A stretch of DNA of 64,000 bases from Trebonia kvetii (GCF_007827045.1 NZ_RPFW01000006.1:434001-498000), one strand, 5' to 3'; shown: positions 25,153-34,224, counted from the first letter of the stretch. Translations and numbers: made by a program. The notes: generated by a model from the letters alone, not told the origin.

Positions 25153-25531
25153 ATGGCGCGGCTTAACAGCTTGCAGGTCTGGGTCGCCGACTTGGCGGCC
25201 GCGGCACAGTTCTACGGGCAGTTCATCGAGCTTGAACTGGATGAAGAGCTCCCACCAGCACGAAGGTAACGAGGCCCCGCATTACGACCTGGCTTGGGGA
25301 GACTTCACTTCCGGTGAGTACGTGATGCTGCGCATCGCGCCGGCCGGGCCGGGTCAGCGCACAACCGGGGCGCAGATCGGGACCACCGTCGACGATGTCG
25401 ACGCGGTACACCAGAAGGCGGACCAGTTCGGGGTAACCGTGCTGGAGCAGCCCCATGACGGGGAGTGGGGGCGCAATGCCGTGTACGAGGACCCCGACCG
25501 GAACATCGTTTCTGTGACGTCGGCTAACTAA
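25153..25531 (+). pseudogene. VOC-family (glyoxalase/dioxygenase fold) protein, frameshifted
   Basis: The ATG at 25153 opens MARLNSLQVWVADLAAAAQF and continues YGQFIELELDEELP, the first half of a VOC module. The frame then closes. From about 25250 another frame continues with APHYDLAWGDF, EYVMLRIAPAG and GVTVLEQPHDGEWGRNAVYE, ending EDPDRNIVSVTSAN, the second half with its metal-ligand region. One small insertion or deletion near 25250 explains both halves. The gene begins about 75 bp from the right end of the IS3 element. Confidence 0.8.
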
Positions 25532-25621
25532 CGGGCGCTTCGAAGGCTCATCGACGGGTAGTCCAGCCGCGTCACTGCTGATAGGTTTCGCCCAAAGCGG
25601 AACAAAGGTAACCTAAACACC

Positions 25622-25810
25622 ATGAATCCCGCAGAGGAGATCACCCCTGAGCACGCGGAGCGGCTGATCGGACTGCTCGGCATGATGAGTGATCTCGGTC
25701 GCGAAGGCCTTGCCTTCATGGTTGGCCACATGGCCTCGAAGAACATCGACCTCGCCATCGAGGCGTTCGGCGCGCTCATGGCCACTGAAGTGTCGCTGGA
25801 AGAGTCCTAG
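25622..25810 (+). CDS. small acidic helical protein, unknown
   Basis: The protein has 62 residues. The sequence ITPEHAERLIGLLGMMSDLG and IDLAIEAFGALMATEVS suggests two amphipathic helices. There are no motifs, signal or membrane segments. AAAGGTAACC lies some 12 bases before the ATG as a weak ribosome-binding site. It stands alone between the VOC remnant and the convergent TRIC gene. Confidence 0.5.
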   Translation: MNPAEEITPEHAERLIGLLGMMSDLGREGLAFMVGHMASKNIDLAIEAFGALMATEVSLEES

Positions 25811-25823
25811 CGGCGGTGATCCA

Positions 25824-26603
25824 TCACGCCGGCGGCTGGTCTCCGTCGGGGGAGTCGTCGCGGGATGAGTCGTGGGACGAGTCGTCGCCGGAAGAGTCGT
25901 CGCCGGAACGGGAAGCAGGCCCGCCCTTCTGGCGTCTCAGGGCGTTAAGCCGCTGCGGGACGTCGGGCGGGAAAGGTGTCTGCAGGTCCCAGCGCAGCGA
26001 GGCCAGGCGCATCGCGACCACCACGAGGAAGCCCACGGCCTGGCTGACGGCGACGTCGACGTGCATCGCGTTGGCCGTGACGTAGACGCTGGCGCCGACC
26101 AGGGCGGCGGTGGCGTTCCACGGCCCGCGGTGGATCACCGCCGCCGGGCGTCCGGCCAGCAGGTCGGCGAGGATGCCGCCGCCGACCGCGGCGCACACGC
26201 CGACGAAGATCGCCGAGACGTCCGGCAGGCCGTAGTAGAGGGCCTTTCCCACGCCGACAAGCATGAAAAGGCCGTCGGAGAGGGCCTCGAGCAGCACGAA
26301 TATTGCTCGCAGGCGACGCATCAGGCTGGTGAACAGCAGGCCGGCCAGGGCGGCCACCGTGACCGTTGGCAGGTAGTACGGGCTGGTGACGGCGACCGGG
26401 CGGAGCCCGAGCAGCAGGTCACGGACGATACCGCCGCCCAGGCCCATGACGACCGCGAGCAGCAGCGCGCCGAAGACGTCAAGCTCTTCCCGTGCCGCGA
26501 TGGCCGCGCCGGCCAGGGCGCCGACCATCACCGCGGCCAGGTCGATCCACAATGGCACGTGCAGCGGCTGCAGCAGGACCGATCCGGACGCCGCGCCGGT
26601 CAT
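25824..26603 (-). CDS. TRIC/UPF0126-family cation channel
   Basis: The protein has 259 residues and seven hydrophobic segments in two related triplets, each with the glycine-rich family motif: GLGGGIVRDLLLG (about 55-67) and AVGGGILADLLAG (about 143-155). These mark the trimeric intracellular cation channel fold, which passes potassium or sodium in bacteria. The C-terminal tail is an unusual run of acidic and Ser residues (GDDSSGDDSSHDSSRDDS) that probably stays in the cytoplasm. Confidence 0.88.
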   Translation of the reverse strand: MTGAASGSVLLQPLHVPLWIDLAAVMVGALAGAAIAAREELDVFGALLLAVVMGLGGGIVRDLLLGLRPVAVTSPYYLPTVTVAALAGLLFTSLMRRLRAIFVLLEALSDGLFMLVGVGKALYYGLPDVSAIFVGVCAAVGGGILADLLAGRPAAVIHRGPWNATAALVGASVYVTANAMHVDVAVSQAVGFLVVVAMRLASLRWDLQTPFPPDVPQRLNALRRQKGGPASRSGDDSSGDDSSHDSSRDDSPDGDQPPA

Positions 26604-26668
26604 CCGGTGCCTCCGATCAGCTGCACTGAGTCTCCCGATGTGCGGCAGGCGGTGTGCCGCAGGTCAGC

Positions 26669-27214
26669 TTAGCCGTGGATCAGGGTGACCGCGGCCTGGG
26701 CGAGGGGCACGGCGCCCGGCGTGAACTGCCCGACGGCGATCTCCGCCTCGCGCCAGGTCTGCTGCACGCCGGGGGCGAAGCCGACCGCGAACAGGACCGC
26801 GCCGACGACCCTGAGCCACCACGGGTACGGGTCCCGGCTCGATTCGAGGCGGGCAAGCACCCGGGATGCGGCCGCGGCGCTGAGCCGCCCGGCCAGGATC
26901 CTGTTGACGAGGAACTTCGCCTTGGAAACCAGGTCCAGCCTGGTCAGTTCCGGTCCGACACGGATCGTGTCGTGGTAGGCCGGGGCGTCGGCGTGCCTGA
27001 CGTTGAGCACCGCCCCGTCGGCGACCGCGAGGATCTCGGCGTGCGCACCGTACCTGCGGCCGACGGCCCGCACGGTATCCCGCAACTCGAACGCGCCCCA
27101 TCGGCTGTGGAGCAGCAGGAAACGGGTCAGGCCGCTCAGCAGCGTGTCGACTTCGGGGTCCGCGTTGCCTGCGGCGGCGTTTTCCGTGGCGGTCATCGGC
27201 GTATCCGTACCCAT
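26669..27214 (-). CDS. ThrE-like protein, truncated
   Basis: The protein has 181 residues. It covers the first, cytoplasmic part of threonine/serine exporter (ThrE) proteins: LTRFLLLHSRWGAFELRDTV, LNVRHADAP and DLVSKAKFLVNRILAGRLS. A stretch WWLRVVGAVLFAVGFAPGVQ resembles the first membrane segment, after which family similarity stops. Full ThrE proteins have ten membrane segments and about 450 residues, so this gene seems truncated or shifted and is unlikely to export anything. A GTG or ATG start within the first six codons is equally possible. Confidence 0.6.
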   Translation of the reverse strand: MGTDTPMTATENAAAGNADPEVDTLLSGLTRFLLLHSRWGAFELRDTVRAVGRRYGAHAEILAVADGAVLNVRHADAPAYHDTIRVGPELTRLDLVSKAKFLVNRILAGRLSAAAASRVLARLESSRDPYPWWLRVVGAVLFAVGFAPGVQQTWREAEIAVGQFTPGAVPLAQAAVTLIHG

Positions 27215-27404
27215 CGCATTACGTCACATCACCGCTACGATCCGCTTTCGCCGGTTGTCGTAAGAGCACTGAAACGGATGCCGGTTACCGTAACCTTTTC
27301 ACAGTTGCCTACGATTGATGGGCACCGCGAGACGCGAGACTCAACTGGCGTCACTGCAGTTCGCCGTCACCAACACACCCCAGCCACAGAGGAGCGCGCC
27401 GCAA

Positions 27405-28532
27405 ATGGCCGACAACGTACGTCCGCCCTTCCGTGCCGACCACGTCGGCAGCCTGCTCCGCCCCAAGCAGGTGCTGCAGGCCCGCGACGAGTTCTCGCGC
27501 CGCGAGATCAGCGCTGAGCAGCTCGCGCAGATCGAGGACGAGGCGATTCGCGAGATCATTCGCATGCAGGGCGAGGTCGGGCTCAAGTCGGTGACCGACG
27601 GCGAGCTGCGCCGCCAGTCGTGGCACATGGACTTCATCTACCAGCTCGGCGGTGTCCAGAAGGTGCAGGACGAGACCATCAAGGTCGCGTTCCACAACAA
27701 GGACAGGGAGTACGAGTGGGCGCCGCCGTCGGCGCACGTGACCGACCGCATCTCGCTGCCGCGGACGATCTTCGCCGACGCGTTCACCTTCCTGCGCGAC
27801 AACGCGGCCGCCGGCCAGACGTCCAAGCTAACCATCCCGTCGCCGAGCATGGTGCACTACCGTGGCGGCCGGGCCGCGATCAGCGACTCCGTCTACCCGG
27901 AGCTTGGCCAGTTCTGGGACGACCTCGCCGCCGCCTACGGCCAGGAGATCGCGCAGCTGCACGAGCTCGGCTGCCGGTACCTGCAGCTCGATGACACCAG
28001 CCTTGCCTACATCAACGACCCGGTGCAGCGCGAGCACATCAGGGCGATCGGCGGCGACCCGCTGCACCAGCACGAGACCTACATCGCCACGATCAACAAG
28101 GCACTCGCCAACCGCCCGGCGGACCTGACGATCACCACGCACATGTGCCGCGGCAACAACCAGTCCATGTGGGCCGCCGAGGGCGGCTACGACTTCGTGG
28201 CCGACACCCTGTTCAACAAGCTCGACGTGGACGGCTTCTTCTGCGAGTGGGACGACGAGCGCTCCGGCGGCTTCGAGCCGCTCCGCTACCTGCCGAAGGG
28301 CAAGCGGGTCGTGCTCGGCGTCGTCACCAGCAAGCGCGGCGAACTCGAGACCAAGGACTTCATCAAGCGCCGCATCGAGGACGCCGCCAAGTACGCGGAC
28401 ATCGACCAGCTCTGCCTGTCCGCGCAGTGCGGCTTCTCCTCCACCAGCGAGGGCAACGACCTCAGCGAGCAGCAGCAGTGGGACAAGCTGCGCTTCATCG
28501 TTGAGGTCGCCGAGGAGATCTGGGGAGAATAA
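27405..28532 (+). CDS. MetE-like methyltransferase-fold protein (UROD/MetE superfamily)
   Basis: The protein has 375 residues from the ATG at 27405, which has GGAG nine bases upstream. It corresponds to the C-terminal catalytic barrel of cobalamin-independent methionine synthase: FRADHVGSLLRP, SVTDGELRR, LQLDDTSLAY, then zinc ligands in TTHMCRGNNQS and SAQCGF. Stand-alone proteins of this kind act in methyl or alkyl transfer (for example to thiols) and lack the folate-binding N-domain, so true methionine synthase activity is not implied. A second member lies at 54792. The strong terminator after it suggests a single-gene unit. Confidence 0.82.
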   Translation: MADNVRPPFRADHVGSLLRPKQVLQARDEFSRREISAEQLAQIEDEAIREIIRMQGEVGLKSVTDGELRRQSWHMDFIYQLGGVQKVQDETIKVAFHNKDREYEWAPPSAHVTDRISLPRTIFADAFTFLRDNAAAGQTSKLTIPSPSMVHYRGGRAAISDSVYPELGQFWDDLAAAYGQEIAQLHELGCRYLQLDDTSLAYINDPVQREHIRAIGGDPLHQHETYIATINKALANRPADLTITTHMCRGNNQSMWAAEGGYDFVADTLFNKLDVDGFFCEWDDERSGGFEPLRYLPKGKRVVLGVVTSKRGELETKDFIKRRIEDAAKYADIDQLCLSAQCGFSSTSEGNDLSEQQQWDKLRFIVEVAEEIWGE

Positions 28533-28549
28533 CGGATTAGCCCGAACGA

Positions 28550-28581
28550 GTGCGGGGTGGCACCTTCAGCCCACCCCGCAC
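28550..28581 (+). terminator. terminator after the MetE-like gene
   Basis: GTGCGGGGTGG pairs with CCACCCCGCAC and is followed by CTTCTC. Its preceding bases CCCGAACGAG recur before the terminator at 32007, so the two may be copies of one unit. Confidence 0.7.
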
Positions 28582-28609
28582 CTTCTCGGCCGGATCCAAG
28601 TACCCGGTT

Positions 28610-29950
28610 TCACCTATCGCGGCCGGACACGAGGTCGGCGAGACGCGACAACCGCGTTGAATGACCCAGGCCGCGTGCCGTTTCCGTCCGGTCGGCATGA
28701 CGGTAGGCGGCGTACATGGCCTGCACGCCGAGCCAGCGAAGCGGCTCCGGCTCCCATCGGCGGCCAACGTGGCCGACCCACGGTAGGTCGGCGAGTTCGC
28801 TACCGGAACCAGTGATCAGGCCTGCGAGCGTGCGGCCTGCCAGGTTCGCTGTGGTCACCCCGTGTCCCGCGTACCCGCCCGCCCAGCCGAAGCCGGTCGC
28901 CTGGTCGAACGCGACGCCCGCCCGCCAGTCCCTCGGCACACCAAGCACCCCGGACCAGGCCCGCGCGACGGGCACCTCTGCCGCGGCCGGGAACAGCCGC
29001 CGCAGCATCCCGGTGAGCGCGGCCACGGTGGAGTCTGGCGTATGCCCGTTGGGGTCGAAGCCGTTGCTGTACCGGTAGGGGTTGCCGCGGCCGCCGATCG
29101 CAATCCGGCCGTCGGCGGTGCGCTGCAGATAGCAGTACGCGTGCGCGAAGTCCGACATCGTCTCGGCGTCGGCCCAGCCAATCTCGGACCAGACCGACGC
29201 GGGCAGCGGCTCGGTCACGATCACAGAGCTGTTCATCGGGAGCCACCGCCGCCGCTGGCCGGGCAGGGTGGCGGTGAAACCCTCCGTCGCACGGACCACC
29301 GCCTCGGCTCGCACGGTACCGTGCGGGGTACTGACGGCGCCGCGGGAAATCCCGGTGACCGGTGTCTGCTCGAACAGCAGCACCCCCGCCCGTTCGGCCG
29401 CACGGGCAAGGCCGGCAACGAGCGCGGCTGGCTGCACGCGGGCGCACTGCGGGGTAAAGGCGGCGGCGCGGGCACCAGCAACCCGCACCCGGGTAGCGAG
29501 CTCAGCCGGCTCAAGCAGGCGCCAGTCCGCCGCAACTACGGCGAACGCGCGCAGCCTGGTTTCCTGAGCCGGGGTTACGGCGACGCGCAGGCAGCCGGAT
29601 TTGACGGCGTCGGCCTCGATCCCCTCGGCAGCGCACACCTTGAGTACCTCGTCAACACTGTCGGTCATGGCCTGCCTGAGCCGGGCGTCGTGCGGGAAGT
29701 CGATCTCTGCGGACAGCCAGCCGCCGTTGCGCCCGGACGCGCCGTAGCCGGCGTAGCGAGATTCCAGCACGATGATTCGCAGCGACGGGTCGTGTCTGGC
29801 CAGGTAGTACGCGGTCCACAGGCCGGTGTAGCCCGCCCCGACGATCGCCACGTCGCAGCTACGGTCGCCGGACAGCGACGGCCTGGCCGCCGGCGGGCCG
29901 CCAAGGGCGTCCCACCAGAAGCTCACAGACTCGGCGGGCTGATGATCCAC
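28610..29950 (-). CDS. FAD-dependent oxidoreductase (DAO family, PuuB-like)
   Basis: The protein has 446 residues. The FAD site CDVAIVGAGYTGLWTAYYL is at about 32-50, followed by YGASGRNGGW, the motif of gamma-glutamylputrescine oxidase and related amine oxidases. The C-terminal part has GYAGHGVTTANLAGR, the second flavin-contact motif. It would oxidise an amine or amino acid with oxygen. The gene overlaps the XRE-cupin regulator gene by 28 bp, and the permease is divergent, as in polyamine-use clusters. The actual substrate is inferred from context only. Confidence 0.83.
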   Translation of the reverse strand: MDHQPAESVSFWWDALGGPPAARPSLSGDRSCDVAIVGAGYTGLWTAYYLARHDPSLRIIVLESRYAGYGASGRNGGWLSAEIDFPHDARLRQAMTDSVDEVLKVCAAEGIEADAVKSGCLRVAVTPAQETRLRAFAVVAADWRLLEPAELATRVRVAGARAAAFTPQCARVQPAALVAGLARAAERAGVLLFEQTPVTGISRGAVSTPHGTVRAEAVVRATEGFTATLPGQRRRWLPMNSSVIVTEPLPASVWSEIGWADAETMSDFAHAYCYLQRTADGRIAIGGRGNPYRYSNGFDPNGHTPDSTVAALTGMLRRLFPAAAEVPVARAWSGVLGVPRDWRAGVAFDQATGFGWAGGYAGHGVTTANLAGRTLAGLITGSGSELADLPWVGHVGRRWEPEPLRWLGVQAMYAAYRHADRTETARGLGHSTRLSRLADLVSGRDR

Positions 29951-30483
29951 AGCACCCTCACGTCCTCGTCGGTCTCGTTGATCACGCAGTGGGTGAACGA
30001 ACTGCGGTACTCGGCGCTATCCCCGGCCGTCAGCAGGTACTCCTCCTCGTTGAGTACCAGCCGGATGGTCCCGGACAGCACCAGCAGCAGCTCCTGGGAA
30101 TCGCCGTGCGTGTAGCTGGGGCTGCCCACCGTCCCGCCGGGGTGCACGACCCCCTCAAGCACCTCCATGTTCTGCAGCGGCCTGCGAGTCAGCATGAACT
30201 TGTCAACCGACGACGTGCTGATCGTGGGCCGGTCTGCCGCGCGCAGCACCCGGTGCGGTGATGCGGTCTCGTCGGAGAACAGGTCGGCCAGGGTGAGGCC
30301 GAGTGCCTCTGCGATCATCCGCAGTGTAGGGATAGATGCGCCGGAAGCGCCGCGCTCAAGTTGGCTGAGGAAGCTGACGCTGACCTCGGCCTGCTCGGCG
30401 AGCGTACGCAGGGTCATCTTGCGCATCTGGCGATAGGCACGGACCTTGCTGCCCACGTCCTGCGCGGTCGTCGTGGTATCCAT
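29923..30483 (-). CDS. XRE-cupin transcriptional regulator (PuuR-like)
   Basis: The protein has 186 residues. The N-terminal helix-turn-helix spans about 10-65 (RAYRQMRKMTLRTLAEQAEV, then SVSFLSQLERG). The C-terminal cupin barrel (about 110-180) includes SYTHGDSQELLLVLSGTIRL, which would sense a small ligand. Regulators of this layout control amine and amino-acid catabolism. The gene is first in a two-gene unit with the oxidoreductase and divergent from the permease, so it probably controls both from the 83-bp gap. Confidence 0.88.
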   Translation of the reverse strand: MDTTTTAQDVGSKVRAYRQMRKMTLRTLAEQAEVSVSFLSQLERGASGASIPTLRMIAEALGLTLADLFSDETASPHRVLRAADRPTISTSSVDKFMLTRRPLQNMEVLEGVVHPGGTVGSPSYTHGDSQELLLVLSGTIRLVLNEEEYLLTAGDSAEYRSSFTHCVINETDEDVRVLWIISPPSL

Positions 30484-30566
30484 CAGTCCTCTTCATTCGC
30501 CGTAGACTTCCACTTCAATTCATGTGTAGTGTGACGCGAACGATCTTACACTCTACGGAGGCGCCC

Positions 30567-31988
30567 ATGCAGGAGACGCTTGAGCCGGTCACCACCGAGG
30601 GGCCGACTTCCGGCACACTGAGCTGGTTCGATGGCTTCTCGCTCGCCATGTGCATACCAAACGGGATCATCACCAGCCTGGGGTACACCATCGCCGCCGT
30701 CGGCGCGTGGCCCGCCCTGCTGTTCTGGTCGCTCAGTACTTCCATCGCTTACGTCCAGAACTATCTCTACGCCGAGATGGCGATGATGTTCCCCAAGGAA
30801 ACCGGGGGGATCGCGCTGTATGCGAACCACGCATGGCGGCGGTACTCCACGCTGGTCGGGCCGCTGGCGACCTTCGGCTACTGGGTGGGGTGGTCGCTGA
30901 CGCTCGGCGTCGTCGGCGAGACGCTGGGCAGCTTGATCCAGGCGCAGTGGTTCCCGCACTCCACCTGGAGCCTGCACGGCGGGCCGGTTACCATGGGCCT
31001 GCCGCAGCTGCTCGCCATCTTTGCGATCGTGGCCAGCTGGCTGACCAACATCCTCGGGATCCGGGTGGCCGCGGCGGTCAACCGGGTCATCTCGGTGTCC
31101 TTCATGATCTTCGTGGCCCTGGTCTTGATCGCCCCGGCGTTCGCGGGCGGCTGGCACATGTCGCGGCTGAGCTGGCACGTCGGCTCCCACCCGGTGATCA
31201 CCATGCTGGTCTGGATGTACGCGGCCGCATGGACCGTCTACGGCACGGAGATCTGTGCCACGTTCGCGCCCGAGTACCGCCAGCCCGGGCGGGACACGTT
31301 CCGCGCGATGAAGTACAGCGCGCTGTTCGTGTTCGCCACCTACCTGATCACCCCACTATCGGCAACCGGGGTGCTTGGCGAGTCGGCGATCAGCGCCAAC
31401 CCGATCACCTATACGGTGCTGCTGCTGCAGCAGGCGTTCGGATCAGGTATCACCGACATCGTGATGATCGTGATCGCCGCCGAGTTGCTGCTCGCCATGA
31501 TTGCGGCCAGCGCGGACGGCGGGCGTGCCATCTTCGGCATTGCCCAGCAGGGGCTGACCCTGCGGCAGTTCGAGAAGCTCAACCGCTTCGGCGAGCCGGG
31601 CAGGGCGCTCACCATGGACATGGTGGTGAACACGCTCGTGGTCCTGCTCGTCTCCTCGCCGCTGGCGATCCTGCTCGCCGCCAACCTCGGCTACATGCTG
31701 TGCACCGTGTTCGCGGTGTCCGGTTTCCTGCTGCTTCGCAAGGACCGCCCCAACTGGACGCGGCCGATCAAGCTGGCCAGGCCGTGGGTGGTCCTGGCGG
31801 TTATCGTGCTGCTCGCCGACATCGTGATCACCGCGATCGGCGCCACGCATCCGCAGGAGGTCGGTTACGGGTCAATGCGCAACGTGCTGATCGCGGTCGG
31901 GGTGCTGCTCGTGTCGCTCGTGCTCTACGTGATCCGCCGGGTCGGGCAGGATCACGAGCGCTTTGTCCTACGCGAAGCGGACGCCTGA
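30567..31988 (+). CDS. APC-family amino acid/amine permease
   Basis: The protein has 473 residues from the ATG at 30567, which has GGAGG seven bases upstream. About 12 membrane segments are seen. The first helix region GTLSWFDGFSLAMCIPNGII carries the broken-helix substrate site of APC transporters, and EMAMMFPKETGGIALYAN is the conserved loop after helix 2. It should import an amino acid or amine for the divergent oxidoreductase. A terminator follows. Confidence 0.87.
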   Translation: MQETLEPVTTEGPTSGTLSWFDGFSLAMCIPNGIITSLGYTIAAVGAWPALLFWSLSTSIAYVQNYLYAEMAMMFPKETGGIALYANHAWRRYSTLVGPLATFGYWVGWSLTLGVVGETLGSLIQAQWFPHSTWSLHGGPVTMGLPQLLAIFAIVASWLTNILGIRVAAAVNRVISVSFMIFVALVLIAPAFAGGWHMSRLSWHVGSHPVITMLVWMYAAAWTVYGTEICATFAPEYRQPGRDTFRAMKYSALFVFATYLITPLSATGVLGESAISANPITYTVLLLQQAFGSGITDIVMIVIAAELLLAMIAASADGGRAIFGIAQQGLTLRQFEKLNRFGEPGRALTMDMVVNTLVVLLVSSPLAILLAANLGYMLCTVFAVSGFLLLRKDRPNWTRPIKLARPWVVLAVIVLLADIVITAIGATHPQEVGYGSMRNVLIAVGVLLVSLVLYVIRRVGQDHERFVLREADA

Positions 31989-32006
31989 GTTACAGCCCGA
32001 ACGAGC

Positions 32007-32040
32007 GCGGGGTGGCCCATTCGGGCCACCCCGCTCCTTT
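32007..32040 (+). terminator. terminator after the permease gene
   Basis: A 12-bp perfect stem GCGGGGTGGCCC / GGGCCACCCCGC with loop ATTC is followed by TCCTTT. Confidence 0.8.
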
Positions 32041-32053
32041 CCGTCTGGACCGC

Positions 32054-32063
32054 GTGCTAGTCG
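32054..32063. repeat. 10-bp target duplication, left copy
   Basis: GTGCTAGTCG occurs here and at 32779-32788, directly outside the two inverted ends of the IS4-like remnant. Confidence 0.8.
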
Positions 32064-32778
32064 CAAGGCCAGTAAGTTAAGGCCCGTCTTGGGGGTCAAA
32101 TCGGCGGTGAGGATGGCGATGTCGATGGTGGCCTTGTAGGTTGCGCGGTCGACTTTGCCTCGTGCGTTGTACTTGGAGATGGCGCGCTTGACGACGCGGG
32201 GGCTGATGCGCAGCCGCCTGGGCGGCATGAGGCTGGCCAGGACGAGGCGGCCGATCCGGCCGGCGAGGTCGATGCTTGTCCCGGCGATGACGCCCGCGGC
32301 CAGGATGACCTGGTCGCTCTCGCAGCGGCCCCGGCCCCAGGCGCCGGCGGGCCTGGGTCATCGCGGACACGGTCGGGTCAGCGGCCGGCAGCCCCTCCAG
32401 CCCGGCCGTGAGCTTGCCCCAGACCTGGAAATAGCCCAGCTCGGCGAACAGGCAGCCCGCCAGCAGCAGGTAGACCACCACGCGGGCCGGCAGATCATGG
32501 ACCCGCCGCTGGAGACGGCAAGTCTGCTCCAGCACCGCGCCGGCCATCTCGAACGGCACCTGCTGGGTCAGTTCGCCCAGATGACCAGGCGCGAAACGCC
32601 CTCCGGCCACCATGACGGCTCGGGTGATGACAGACTTATCCAACGGCGGGGCTCCCGGCGGCCTGGTTCGTCTTGGCGGACAAACCTCACTTACCGGAGC
32701 CCCGCCGCTCTCGCAGCAGCATCGGCACCCATCGAAACGCCTTGACGGCAGCCCAACCCGGCTAACTAACCGGCCTTG
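32064..32778 (-). mobile_element. IS4-like element with internal deletion (non-autonomous)
   Basis: The 715-bp element has inverted ends (AAGGCCAGTAAGTTA at 32065-32079 against the complement of 32763-32777) and 10-bp target duplications. It encodes only the start and the end of a transposase. Only the ends needed in cis remain, so it could move if an intact relative supplied transposase. Confidence 0.82.
32098..32643 (-). pseudogene. IS4-type transposase, internally deleted
   Basis: The first ~105 codons match the N-terminal domain of IS4 transposases (VPFEMAGAVLEQT, ARVVVYLLLAGCLFAELGYF). After a junction near 32330 a different frame continues with the C-terminal end, MPPRRLRISPRVVKRAISKY and NARGKVDRATYKA. 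The whole DDE core is missing. It is not translated into an active enzyme. Confidence 0.85.
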
Positions 32779-32788
32779 GTGCTAGTCG
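32779..32788. repeat. 10-bp target duplication, right copy
   Basis: It is the second copy of GTGCTAGTCG. It contains the stop codon and last codons of the amidohydrolase gene, so that gene kept its end despite the insertion. Confidence 0.8.
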
Positions 32789-34224
32789 GACTCCTTCCAG
32801 GCCGACACGTCGTCCCGGTAGGTGTACGGGTTGTTGAGGATCTCGTGCTCCGGGATCTCCGGGTGCATGCCCTTTTCCCACTCTTCCGCGCCGTGCTCGG
32901 CCTTGAGGTACTCGATGGTGGCGTCGATCTTCGCCTTCGCCGCGGCCAGGTCGATGCCGACCAGCTTGTGGTCGTGCTTGACGACCTTGCCGTTGACGAG
33001 CACGGTGTGCACCTCGCCGCGGCCGGCCTGGTAGACCACGTGGCCGTAGGGGTGCAGCACCGGGAAGCTGACCGGCGAGTTGTCGTTCTTGACCAGCACC
33101 AGGTCGGCCTTCTTGCCCACCTCGACGCTGCCGATCGACGCGTCGAGGCCGAGGGCCTTCGCGCCGCCTCTGGTGGCGTAGTCAACCACTTCTTCTGCGC
33201 GCAGGAAGTGGTTGGTGAGGGTCTCGTCCTTCTCGTGCGCCTCGTCGTGCGTCTTGGCGCGGTCGGCGTTGAGCGTGGCCCGCATCGCGGCGAACATGTC
33301 GGCGGACCACCAGACGCTGGTGTCGTTGGACAGCGAGACAGGGATGCCGTACTTGCGCAGCCGCCAGGTCGGTGAGTAGCCCTGGCCCGCGTTGCACTCG
33401 GACTCTGTGGAGACCGAGGCGAAGCCGCCGGTCGCGGCGATCTTGTGGTAGGAGTCCGGGGAGAGCGACGCCGCATGCACGTAGATGGTGCCGGGGGTCA
33501 TGTATCCGCCGTCGTACATCTGGTTGATGCCGACGTCGCCGGTGACCTTCCATACGCCCGCGTGCGTGGTGACATTCACGCCGAGGTCGCGGGCGACGTC
33601 GAAGGCGGCCTTCTCCGGGAAGCCCTCGATGCCAGGCAGGTCGAAGGCGATCTGGAAGCCGAGCATGTCGCCCTTGCCGTCGATCCTGCGGGTGTAGAAG
33701 TCGCGGAACTCCGGAGTCGTCGCCCACTCCCACGCGCCAGCGAAGATGTTGCCGTAGCCGAGGACGAACCGGCCGGGTACCGACTCGAGCGCGTCAACGG
33801 CCGCGTCGGCGTGGTCGGTGGTCCGCAGGCCGTGCGACCAGTCGACGCTGGTGGTCACGCCTGCGTCCACCGCTTCGATGGCGGAAAGCAGGTTGCCCGC
33901 GTAGTAGTCCTCGGGACGGAAGATCTTGCCCCACTGCAGGTAGTAGTAGACGAAGTACTGGGTCAGGGTCCAGTCGGCGCCGTACCCGCGCATGGCCGTC
34001 TGCCACATGTGCCGGTGCGTGTCGACCATGCCTGGCATCACGATCCCGCCGGCGGCGTCGATCTCCGCGGTGCCGTCGGGCACGGCGAGACCCGGGCCGA
34101 CCGCGGCGATCCGCTCGCCGGAGACGAGCACGTCCGCGTTGGACAGGACCGTGTGCGCGTCGTCCATCGTCAGCACGGTCGCGTTCCTGAACACAACCGG
34201 CTGGCCCGGCTGCGGTGCAGTCAT
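32782..34224 (-). CDS. amidohydrolase (ATZ/TRZ-like deaminase family)
   Basis: The protein has 480 residues. The metal-binding motif PGMVDTHRHMWQ (about 64-75) opens the barrel. Later ligands are likely in VTTHAGVWK and YVHAASLS, and the Asp in SLSNDTSVW. The small beta-sandwich domain is built from both termini (VVFRNATVLTMDD and GEVHTVLVNGKVVKHD). The family removes amino or chloro groups from rings such as triazines, cytosine or pterins. It is divergent from an IclR regulator, and an operator-like palindrome lies 43 bp upstream of the start, so it may act on a ring compound feeding the dioxygenase pathway. Confidence 0.85.
   Translation of the reverse strand: MTAPQPGQPVVFRNATVLTMDDAHTVLSNADVLVSGERIAAVGPGLAVPDGTAEIDAAGGIVMPGMVDTHRHMWQTAMRGYGADWTLTQYFVYYYLQWGKIFRPEDYYAGNLLSAIEAVDAGVTTSVDWSHGLRTTDHADAAVDALESVPGRFVLGYGNIFAGAWEWATTPEFRDFYTRRIDGKGDMLGFQIAFDLPGIEGFPEKAAFDVARDLGVNVTTHAGVWKVTGDVGINQMYDGGYMTPGTIYVHAASLSPDSYHKIAATGGFASVSTESECNAGQGYSPTWRLRKYGIPVSLSNDTSVWWSADMFAAMRATLNADRAKTHDEAHEKDETLTNHFLRAEEVVDYATRGGAKALGLDASIGSVEVGKKADLVLVKNDNSPVSFPVLHPYGHVVYQAGRGEVHTVLVNGKVVKHDHKLVGIDLAAAKAKIDATIEYLKAEHGAEEWEKGMHPEIPEHEILNNPYTYRDDVSAWKESD

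Noticed and set aside
25842..25905. A short tandem repeat of GAGTCGTCG units as a CRISPR or satellite
   Set aside because: It is the codon repeat for the Asp/Ser-rich tail of the TRIC protein. No CRISPR array was seen anywhere in the window.
31998..32050. A possible small gene after the permease
   Set aside because: The stretch is a strong terminator hairpin and the edge of the IS4 remnant.
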